Both the position numbers and the translations under genes were made by a program. From NCBI GenBank assembly GCA_050733935.1, contig JBOHUC010000097.1:1-25384 (forward strand): 25,384 bases of DNA. Direction: 5' to 3'. The stretch is from JBOHUC01 sp050733935. GTDB taxonomy: Bacteria > Eisenbacteria > RBG-16-71-46 > DASYSL01. The notes beneath the pieces are model-generated. The model worked only from the letters and a program-made list of their open reading frames with translations, was not told the origin of the DNA and ran no database searches. Below are positions 8,110-14,071 of the stretch, piece by piece. Position 1 is the first letter of the stretch; each line of letters opens with the position of its first letter.

Positions 8110-8140
8110 CCGGTCTGCGGACCGGATTCCCGTGCGGGAA
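8110..8140 (-). promoter_or_regulatory. Twin hairpins in front of rpsI
   Basis: The 85-base gap after rplM contains two adjacent perfect inverted repeats. One is TTCCCG/CGGGAA separated by two bases (8127-8140). The other is CCGGTC/GACCGG with a four-base loop (8110-8125). On the minus-strand transcript the second stem ends in GG that is also the beginning of the rpsI Shine-Dalgarno GGAGGG. They could modulate rpsI translation or mRNA processing; no U-tract follows, so they are not a terminator. Confidence 0.45.
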
Positions 8141-8183
8141 CCCCGCCCGTTCGTCGTGAAGCGTGCGCCCCCTGTCAGTACGG

Positions 8184-8618
8184 TCAGTACGTGAGCGTGA
8201 GGGACTTCGGGGACTGCGCGGCGTGCGGATGCTCCGGACCGGCGTAGATCTTGAGCTTCTTGATCATCGCGCGACCGAGGCTGTTCTTCGGCAGCATGCC
8301 CCGCACGGCCAGGTAGAGCACGCGGTCCGGCTTCTTGTCCTGCATCTCGCGGAACGATGTCCAGGCGAGGCCGCCCGGATACATCGAGTGCGAGAAATAC
8401 TGCTTCTTCTCCGTCTTCCTGCCGGTGAGGCGGATCTTCTCGACATTGACCACGACCACGTGATCGCCCGTGTCGAGATGCGGCGAGTAGATCGGCTTGT
8501 GCTTGCCCTTGAGCACCTGGGCAACCTGACTGGCAACCCGTCCCAGGACCTTGTCCTGGACATCGAGCACGAACCAGTCACGGCGGATCTCCCCCGCCTT
8601 GACCGAATGCGTCTTCAT
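8184..8618 (-). CDS. rplM: Large ribosomal subunit protein L13
   Basis: Early-assembling 50S protein. The chosen ATG gives 144 residues (MKTHSVKAGEIRRDWFVLD), close to the usual 142, and has GGAGG six bases upstream. A longer reading from base 8678 would add 20 residues not found in the family. Conserved parts are LGRVASQVAQVLKGKHKP, GDHVVVVN, YFSHSMYPGG and the RGMLPKNSLGR segment. The gene ends in two in-frame TGA codons, each preceded by TAC (TACTGA repeated nine bases apart). It is the first gene of the long minus-strand cluster. Confidence 0.97.
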   Translation of the reverse strand: MKTHSVKAGEIRRDWFVLDVQDKVLGRVASQVAQVLKGKHKPIYSPHLDTGDHVVVVNVEKIRLTGRKTEKKQYFSHSMYPGGLAWTSFREMQDKKPDRVLYLAVRGMLPKNSLGRAMIKKLKIYAGPEHPHAAQSPKSLTLTY

Positions 8619-8668
8619 CGAGCCTCCGAGGAGCAAAACCGCTTGCGGGAACGACTTGCAAACTCTGG

Positions 8669-8698
8669 AAGGTAGCACGGTCGGGGCCTGGGCGTCAA
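8669..8698 (-). promoter_or_regulatory. Sigma70-type promoter of the rplM operon
   Basis: On the minus strand TTGACG (8698-8693) and TACCTT (8674-8669) are separated by 18 bases, with TGC directly before the -10 box (extended -10-like). The predicted start near 8662 gives a leader of about 45 bases before the rplM ATG at 8618. The arrangement resembles the tRNA promoter at 22957-22986, which shares CCGTGCTA around its -10. Confidence 0.7.
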
Positions 8699-8736
8699 CT
8701 CTCCGGACGGTACCGGCTTTTCCAAAGATGATGCTC

Positions 8737-8750
8737 TAATGAATGCATTA
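8737..8750. repeat. Inverted repeat TAATG-N4-CATTA
   Basis: TAATGAATGCATTA is a perfect 5-base inverted repeat with a 4-base spacer that also contains AATGCATT. It lies about 40 bases upstream of the rplM -35 box and about 200 bases upstream of the kinase gene. It has the size and symmetry of a dimeric regulator site; no regulator can be named. Confidence 0.4.
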
Positions 8751-8813
8751 ACAGCGGCTTACACGATCCGGAAATTGCGCTGTTTGAGCCTGAGACCCCG
8801 TCCCGCCCGAACC

Positions 8814-8830
8814 ACATGCCCCGGGCATGT
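8814..8830. repeat. Perfect 17-base palindrome upstream of the kinase gene
   Basis: ACATGCCC-C-GGGCATGT is a perfect 8-base inverted repeat with a single central base, about 77 bases upstream of the TAGAAT element before the kinase gene. Such symmetry suggests an operator. It lies outside any convincing coding region. Confidence 0.5.
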
Positions 8831-8856
8831 TGCGACGGCACTGCATCACCCATCGA

Positions 8857-8872
8857 GTTGCCGCACGGCAAC
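8857..8872. repeat. Perfect GTTGCCG-CA-CGGCAAC palindrome upstream of the kinase gene
   Basis: A 7-base perfect inverted repeat with a 2-base spacer, 34 bases upstream of the TAGAAT element. The position suits an activator or repressor site acting on the kinase promoter. A transcription terminator is unlikely as no T-tract follows on either strand. Confidence 0.5.
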
Positions 8873-8906
8873 CGCATGGGCCCGACGCTTCGGTCGGGGG
8901 ATTGAG

Positions 8907-8932
8907 TAGAATCCCCGTCCCCCCGCGGAGGG
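8907..8932 (+). promoter_or_regulatory. Possible -10 element and ribosome binding site of the kinase gene
   Basis: TAGAAT (8907-8912) is a plausible -10 box; no good -35 lies 16-18 bases upstream, so the promoter may need an activator. GGAGGG (8927-8932) is six bases before the ATG at 8939, which decides the start over the ATG at 8933 that directly abuts it. Confidence 0.4.
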
Positions 8933-8938
8933 ATGTGC

Positions 8939-11281
8939 ATGGTCGGATCGAAGCTGGGGCCGTACCACGTCGTCGAACGAATCGGCACCGGCGGAATGGG
9001 TGAAGTCTACCGTGCACACGACGAGCGACTGCGGCGCGACGTTGCCCTCAAACTCCTCCCGGCGGGCAGCTTCCAGGACACGGCCGGCTCGGCTCGTCTC
9101 CGCCGAGAAGCCCGTACGCTTTCGCAGCTCAACCATCCTCACATCGCGGCGATCTACGACGTCGGCTCGGAAGTCGGGCACGACTATCTCGTGCTCGAGC
9201 TCGTGCTCGGCGGCACCCTGGCCGATCGGATTCGCAAAGGACCGATCGAGGTCCCGGAGGTGCTGCGTCTTGGCATCGAAGTCGCAGAAGGGCTCGGAGC
9301 GGCGCACGACCGGGACATCATCCACCGCGACCTGAAGCCCGGGAACATTGCGCTCGATCCAAAGGATCGTGTGAAACTGCTCGACTTCGGGCTCGCACAG
9401 TACGTCCCGGTACAGACACGCCCGGATGCGGTTTCCACCATGACGACCGGGCTCCGGTTCGCGGGAACACTTCCGTACATGGCACCCGAACAGTTGCGCG
9501 GTGCGAACGCCGACGTGAGGACGGATCTCTATGCTCTCGGAGTCGTGCTGTTCGAGAGTGCGACCGGCCGTCGTCCCTTCGATGGGCCGGTGGAAACCGC
9601 GGTCGTGGACGCGATCCTCCATCAGCCCGCACCGCATGCCCGTGCCTTGAACCCGGCAATCCCCGAGAGTCTCGACGCCCTCATTGATCGACTGATGAGC
9701 AAACGGCCGCAGGACCGCTACGCGAGCGCCCTCGACGTCGTCTCGGATCTGCGTCGGATCCTCGAAGACCCGAAGCGCGCCCGCGTGAACGCAGGCCGAT
9801 CCCGAAGGCGTCTCACGCTGATCGTCGCAGGTGCCACGCTGCTCACTGTGATTGCGGGATTCCTGCTCGCTCGACCGATCCTGCATGCGATCCGACCGCC
9901 GTCAGGTGTCGTGACCGTCGTCGTGTTTCCGCTCGAAGTGCTCGGACAGGCGGAGGGCGCGGAATACGCGGGGCGCGCGTTCGCGGAGGCCGTCTCCGTG
10001 CACCTCGCACAAGCGACCGGGGTCGAGGTCCTCCCCGTGCCTGTTCTGAAACCCGGGTCTCCGAGCGGCGGAGTCGAGCTGGGCCGCATCGCCTCGAAAC
10101 TCGGGGCCACGAGGGCCGTCACCGGGACCGTCGTGCGTTCAGGCGATTCTCTGCAGGCCACGGTGAGCGTCGTGGACCCCCGGCGCAGTCGTATCCTCTG
10201 GGGCCGACACTATGCGATGGAGCCATCCAACGTCGGGAATTCCGCGACCGAGCTCGCGCGCGAGCTGGTTGCGACGCTGGGGCTTCGCACGCCGCGGCTC
10301 TACGAGTACTTCCGCTACGAAAGCGGAACGCCGGAGATGGCGGAGTGGCGCGGCCTGCCGGCGCTGCTCTCCGCTCTCCGAGGACACCGCGTGCAGGAAG
10401 GCCTGCGGCTGTCCGACAGTCTCGTGGCCCGCTTTCCGCTCGTTCCCGAGGCACACGTCATGCGGCTCGTCGCGCTCGTGGATCACGGCAATGAAGGGCT
10501 CCCGGGTGCGCGGGACCGGCTGCGGATGGGAATCGATGCGCTCGAGAGAGCCGAGCCCGACAATCCGAACGTTGTGGTTCAGCGGTCCTCCTTCTGGACC
10601 TATGTGGATCGCAATCCCCGCCGATCGATCGACGAGCTGACCCGGGTTCTGAGGCGGCAGGACCTTCGCCCAGGGCTACGAAGCCACGCCCTGCGCTTCC
10701 GCGCGAACGCCGAGTGGATGCTGGACGACCGGAACCGCGCCATGGAGGACATGGAGCGGGCCATCGAGTTCGACCCTGGGAATGCGTACAACTACACCTT
10801 CCTCGCCGGATTCCTCGCACAGTCCGGTCGACTCGACGAGGCCCTTCGGCGGAGACGACAGGCTGCCGCCATCGACCCGAGCATGGCCGCCCTGCCACTT
10901 GCGGACCTTCTGTTCCGCATGGGCCACAGGGAGGAAGCCCTCGCCGTCATGCACGAGGACCTTTTGACCGACCCGGACGCGACCGACTGGGCCTTCTATG
11001 CGGTCTTGCTGGCGCGCGCGGGAAAGAGGTCGGACGTCCACGCCGCCGCGCGCGAAGCGGAGCGATACCCGATGGGGCCGGAGCAGCACTACCTCATTGC
11101 GAGCGCATGGGCCTACGCTCACGATCGGGATCGTGCGATCACGCAGATCGAACGGGCCGTCGAGCTCGGATTCGACGCCGGCTCACTCGCGGAGGACAGC
11201 GCGTTCGTGGCGTTTCGCGACGATCCGCGCTTCCTCCGCATGATCCGGCAGAAGTCCCCGCCGGCCCGACAGCCTCGCTAG
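8939..11281 (+). CDS. Membrane Ser/Thr protein kinase with TolB-like and TPR regions
   Basis: A 780-residue Hanks-type kinase predicted to sit in the inner membrane. The kinase domain (about 9-270) has the glycine loop GTGGMG (16-21), VALK with Lys38, HRDLKPGN (catalytic Asp131), DFG (149-151), GTLPYMAPEQ and the DLYALGVVLFE helix, so it should be active. A basic stretch and one membrane helix (about 292-314) follow. Next is a domain of about 130 residues (VVVFPLEVLG to ILWGRHY) like the TolB/FlgO-type region often found in such kinases, then TPR-like repeats up to the C-terminus (for example residues around AMEDMERAIEFDPGNAYNYTF). This layout is common in Acidobacteria and Gemmatimonadota-like groups. 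Substrate and signal are unknown. The gene is monocistronic, convergent with the sulfatase, and ends in TAG. Confidence 0.93.
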   Translation: MVGSKLGPYHVVERIGTGGMGEVYRAHDERLRRDVALKLLPAGSFQDTAGSARLRREARTLSQLNHPHIAAIYDVGSEVGHDYLVLELVLGGTLADRIRKGPIEVPEVLRLGIEVAEGLGAAHDRDIIHRDLKPGNIALDPKDRVKLLDFGLAQYVPVQTRPDAVSTMTTGLRFAGTLPYMAPEQLRGANADVRTDLYALGVVLFESATGRRPFDGPVETAVVDAILHQPAPHARALNPAIPESLDALIDRLMSKRPQDRYASALDVVSDLRRILEDPKRARVNAGRSRRRLTLIVAGATLLTVIAGFLLARPILHAIRPPSGVVTVVVFPLEVLGQAEGAEYAGRAFAEAVSVHLAQATGVEVLPVPVLKPGSPSGGVELGRIASKLGATRAVTGTVVRSGDSLQATVSVVDPRRSRILWGRHYAMEPSNVGNSATELARELVATLGLRTPRLYEYFRYESGTPEMAEWRGLPALLSALRGHRVQEGLRLSDSLVARFPLVPEAHVMRLVALVDHGNEGLPGARDRLRMGIDALERAEPDNPNVVVQRSSFWTYVDRNPRRSIDELTRVLRRQDLRPGLRSHALRFRANAEWMLDDRNRAMEDMERAIEFDPGNAYNYTFLAGFLAQSGRLDEALRRRRQAAAIDPSMAALPLADLLFRMGHREEALAVMHEDLLTDPDATDWAFYAVLLARAGKRSDVHAAAREAERYPMGPEQHYLIASAWAYAHDRDRAITQIERAVELGFDAGSLAEDSAFVAFRDDPRFLRMIRQKSPPARQPR

Positions 11282-11286
11282 GCGTC

Positions 11287-12870
11287 TCAGTTGCTGCTGC
11301 CGTGCGGGGTCTCCATCTTCCGCTGCGCCTCATCGAGCGCCTTCTTCAGGCTCAGCGTGTCGGCGCCCTGTCGTGGCGGATACTTCTGGAGCGACGCCAT
11401 GTGGGCCGCGATGAACGGGCCCGCCGCGGTCGGCGCCCAGAGCTTCGAGGCGAAGAACTTCCGCCCGATGTATCCCCACTCGTGCGACTCGGGATCCATC
11501 TTCTCCATCGGATCCATGAGCAGGTTGAAGATGTAGGGCACGCTCGGATAGTACTTCTCGTTCCACCACAGACCTTCCGGCTTCACGCCGATGTGCATCT
11601 TCCAGCCTTCGACCCGGATCGCCATGAGATCCGTCTCGTCGTAGTAGAAGAGCTCGCGCCGGGCCGACTTCCCCTTGCCCGCCCAGTGGGCCAGGTTGTC
11701 GTAGCCGTCGAGATGGACCTTGTACGTGCGTCCGCCCATCCGGTGTCCCTTGAGCAGATCGGCCTTGAGCTTCGGGAGCCCGGCCGCGGACGCGAGCGTC
11801 ACGAATAGATCCTCGTGGCTCTGAATGCCGTTCGAGACGCTTCCCGGCTTGATCATGCCCGGCCAGCGGATGAGGCAGGGCACGCGCACGCCGCCCTCCC
11901 AGGTCGTGCCCTTCTCGCCGCGGAACGGCGCGTAGCCGCCGTCCGGCCACAGCATGCCTTCGAAGCCGTTGTCCGTGCTGTAGACGACGATCGTGTCGTC
12001 CGCGACGCCCATCTTGTCGAGCTTGTTGAGGATCGCGCCGACGTGCTCGTCGTGCTCGATCATCTTCGCGCGCACGACGTCCTGCTCGGCACGGCCCTCG
12101 TCGACGGCTTTCTGCACGTACTTTTTCTGCGGGTGCGACCAGATGTGGATCGCGGTCGAGTTGAACCAGAGGAAGAACGGCTTGCCGGACTTCTTCGCCC
12201 GGTCCATCCAGTCGAGTGTCTCGTCGAGCACTTCGCTGTCGAACGTCTCCATGCGCTTGCGGGTGAGCGACCCCGTGTCCTTGATCTTCTGCTTGCCGAC
12301 CCGTCCGAACTTCGGATCGACCTTCGGATCGTCCTTGTCGGTCGCCCACGCGTGCAGCACGCCGCGCGGCCCGTACTTCTTCTTGTACTCGGGATTCTTC
12401 TGGCCGGGATAGTCGAGCTCTTCCGGCTCCTCTTCGGCGTTCAGGTGATACAGGTTGCCGAACCACTCGTCGAATCCATGCATCGTCGGCAGGAACTCGT
12501 TGCGATCGCCCAGGTGGTTCTTCCCGAACTGGGCTGTCGCGTAGCCCTGCGTCTTGAGCACTTCGGCGAGCGTGGGATCCTCCTTCTGGATGCCGCGCGT
12601 CGAGCCGGGGATTCCGATCGTCGTCATGCCGGTCCGGATCGGGAGCTGGCCCATGATGAACGCAGCACGTCCCGCCGTGCAGCTCGGCTGGCCGTAGTGA
12701 TCGGTGAAAACCATTCCCTCCCGACCGATCCGATCGATGTTCGGCGTGTGGCCCATCATGCCGTGCGTGTACGCGCCGATGTTCCAGTAGCCGATGTCGT
12801 CCCCCCAGATCACGACGATGTTCGGCTTGTTGCTCGACTTCTTGCTGCGTGATGCGGGACGACGTGCCAT
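11287..12870 (-). CDS. Sulfatase family protein (arylsulfatase), no signal peptide
   Basis: Hydrolyses sulfate esters; the exact substrate is unknown. The 527-residue alkaline-phosphatase-fold protein has the metal-binding DD (24-25, IVVIWGDDIG), the formylglycine motif CTAGR (Cys64-Arg68) inside PSCTAGRAAFIMGQLPIRTG, an NSTAIHIWSH segment and STDNG later. CxAxR rather than the usual CxPxR is a recognised variant and needs a formylglycine-generating or anaerobic maturase enzyme, which is not encoded here. The N-terminus (MARRPASRSKKSSNKPN) is basic with no hydrophobic core, so I predict a cytoplasmic protein, unusual for this family. GGAGG precedes the ATG. Five bases separate its stop from the kinase stop. 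Confidence 0.92.
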   Translation of the reverse strand: MARRPASRSKKSSNKPNIVVIWGDDIGYWNIGAYTHGMMGHTPNIDRIGREGMVFTDHYGQPSCTAGRAAFIMGQLPIRTGMTTIGIPGSTRGIQKEDPTLAEVLKTQGYATAQFGKNHLGDRNEFLPTMHGFDEWFGNLYHLNAEEEPEELDYPGQKNPEYKKKYGPRGVLHAWATDKDDPKVDPKFGRVGKQKIKDTGSLTRKRMETFDSEVLDETLDWMDRAKKSGKPFFLWFNSTAIHIWSHPQKKYVQKAVDEGRAEQDVVRAKMIEHDEHVGAILNKLDKMGVADDTIVVYSTDNGFEGMLWPDGGYAPFRGEKGTTWEGGVRVPCLIRWPGMIKPGSVSNGIQSHEDLFVTLASAAGLPKLKADLLKGHRMGGRTYKVHLDGYDNLAHWAGKGKSARRELFYYDETDLMAIRVEGWKMHIGVKPEGLWWNEKYYPSVPYIFNLLMDPMEKMDPESHEWGYIGRKFFASKLWAPTAAGPFIAAHMASLQKYPPRQGADTLSLKKALDEAQRKMETPHGSSN

Positions 12871-12903
12871 CGCGGACCCTCCTCGGAATTGGAAATCGGT
12901 GGG

Positions 12904-12923
12904 AGGACTGCAGAGGACTGCAG
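12904..12923. repeat. Tandem 10-base repeat AGGACTGCAG x2
   Basis: Two perfect head-to-tail copies in the 146-base gap between maf and the sulfatase gene, just upstream of the sulfatase start. Probably a small duplication; it also creates two CTGCAG palindromes ten bases apart. The rest of the gap shows no convincing promoter or gene. Confidence 0.6.
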
Positions 12924-13016
12924 GGGTGAGAATCGGCGGTAGAGTATGCGAGCCGCGTCAGCCCCGCCAGCGCTGAAGTGCAAGGATTGAGCTTTGGCGA
13001 AAACGCCGACTCCTGC

Positions 13017-13580
13017 TCACCTGTTCAGCAACTGGCGTACCACGTTGACGGGCAGACCGATGACGTTGGCCGGGTCGCCCTCGATTCGCGACACGAACCG
13101 GCCCGCAAATCCCTGCAGCCCATAAGCTCCCGCTTTGTCGAGCGGGTCCGACGAGCGCGCGTAACCGATCATCGCGGAAGCCGGCCAGCGTACGAAGTAC
13201 ACGGCTGTGGCTTCGAACGCGGTCCGGACAGGGGATTCAGGTTCGATCAGGGCCACACCGGTGATCACCTCGTGCGCGCGCCCCGAGAGCCGCGACAGCA
13301 TCCACAGCGCGTGTTCGGCGTCTTTGGGCTTCCCGAGGATTTCCTGATCGAGAACGACGACCGTGTCCGCTCCGAGCACGCGCGTGTCCGTGCGGAGCGC
13401 AGCGACCGTCCGCGCTTTCGCAAGGGCCAGGGCGACGGCACGCGCCGAAGGAGAGACGAGATCCGTGTGGAGGGCGTCTTCATCGAGACCGGCCGGATGG
13501 ATCTCGCACTCGATGCCGGCCTCGCGCAGGAGCGCGAAGCGCCGCGGCGAGGCGGACGCGAGCACGAGCGAGGCGCTCAT
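13017..13580 (-). CDS. maf: Maf-like nucleoside triphosphate pyrophosphatase
   Basis: Hydrolyses non-canonical or modified NTPs such as dTTP/UTP or m7GTP to the monophosphate, a house-cleaning activity. The 187-residue product has the N-terminal LVLASASPRRFALLREAG signature, GADTVVVLDQEILGKPKD (catalytic Asp), LSGRAHEVITGV, and DKAGAYGLQGFAGRFVSRIEGD. Sub-specificity cannot be assigned with certainty. The ATG overlaps the dtd stop (ATGA), so it is translated with dtd in the rel-dtd-maf set. Confidence 0.95.
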   Translation of the reverse strand: MSASLVLASASPRRFALLREAGIECEIHPAGLDEDALHTDLVSPSARAVALALAKARTVAALRTDTRVLGADTVVVLDQEILGKPKDAEHALWMLSRLSGRAHEVITGVALIEPESPVRTAFEATAVYFVRWPASAMIGYARSSDPLDKAGAYGLQGFAGRFVSRIEGDPANVIGLPVNVVRQLLNR

Positions 13581-14071
13581 GCCGGCGCGTCGGACGCCGC
13601 GCCCGGGCCGGACACCGACGGCGTCCCGGACGGACCCACCTCGAGCGTGAGCGTCACCGGCCCGTCGTTCACGAGCGAGACGAGCATGTGCGCGCGGAAC
13701 ACACCCTCTTCGCAGCGTACGCCGAGCGCGCGCACGGCCTCGCAGAAGCTCCGGTAGAGCGCCTCGGCCGCCTCCGGACGCGCTGCCGCGACGAACGACG
13801 GCCGGTTCCCCTTCCGCGTGTCCCCGTAGAGCGTGAACTGGCTCACCGCGAGCACCGATCCACCGACTTCGCCGAGCGCCAGGTTCATCGCGCCCGCGTC
13901 GTCATTGAAGCAGCGGAGCTGCACGCAGCGCTCGGCGAGCCGGCGCGCGTCGGCCTCCGTGTCCCCGTGCGTCACTCCCACGAGCACGACGAGGCCGGGT
14001 CCGATCTCTCCCGTGACCCGGCCGTCCACCTCGACGGAAGCGCGCGCGACGCGCTGCACGACCGCCCTCAA
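13577..14071 (-). CDS. dtd: D-aminoacyl-tRNA deacylase
   Basis: Removes D-amino acids wrongly attached to tRNA. The 164-residue product carries both active-site signatures: SQFTLYGDTRKGNRPSF and, near the C-terminus, NDGPVTLTLE. A tail of about 20 residues rich in Gly, Pro, Ser and Ala extends beyond the usual 145-150-residue protein. The start is TTG, overlapping the rel stop as TTGA, which favours coupled translation. Adjacency of rel and dtd is common in bacteria. Confidence 0.95.
   Translation of the reverse strand: MRAVVQRVARASVEVDGRVTGEIGPGLVVLVGVTHGDTEADARRLAERCVQLRCFNDDAGAMNLALGEVGGSVLAVSQFTLYGDTRKGNRPSFVAAARPEAAEALYRSFCEAVRALGVRCEEGVFRAHMLVSLVNDGPVTLTLEVGPSGTPSVSGPGAASDAPA

Larger units (their letters stand above)
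8619..8938. other. Divergent intergenic region between rplM and the kinase gene
   Basis: This 320-base gap holds the rplM leader and promoter (8669-8698), three separate inverted repeats (8737-8750, 8814-8830, 8857-8872) and a -10-like TAGAAT (8907-8912) before the kinase gene. The stretch around 8725-8780 looks richer in A and T than its surroundings. No small gene with a credible ribosome binding site was seen. Confidence 0.7.

Noticed and set aside
8814..8872. Palindromes upstream of the kinase as transcription terminators
   Set aside because: No T-tract follows either palindrome on either strand, and no gene ends there.
8933..8935. ATG six bases upstream as kinase start
   Set aside because: It directly abuts the GGAGGG ribosome binding site; the ATG at 8939 has proper spacing.
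8846..9886. 346-codon frame opposite the kinase gene
   Set aside because: Antisense to intact kinase motifs, with no own family features.
12995..13010. GGCG-AAAA-CGCC hairpin after maf as terminator
   Set aside because: Only four to five base pairs and no U-tract on the maf transcript.
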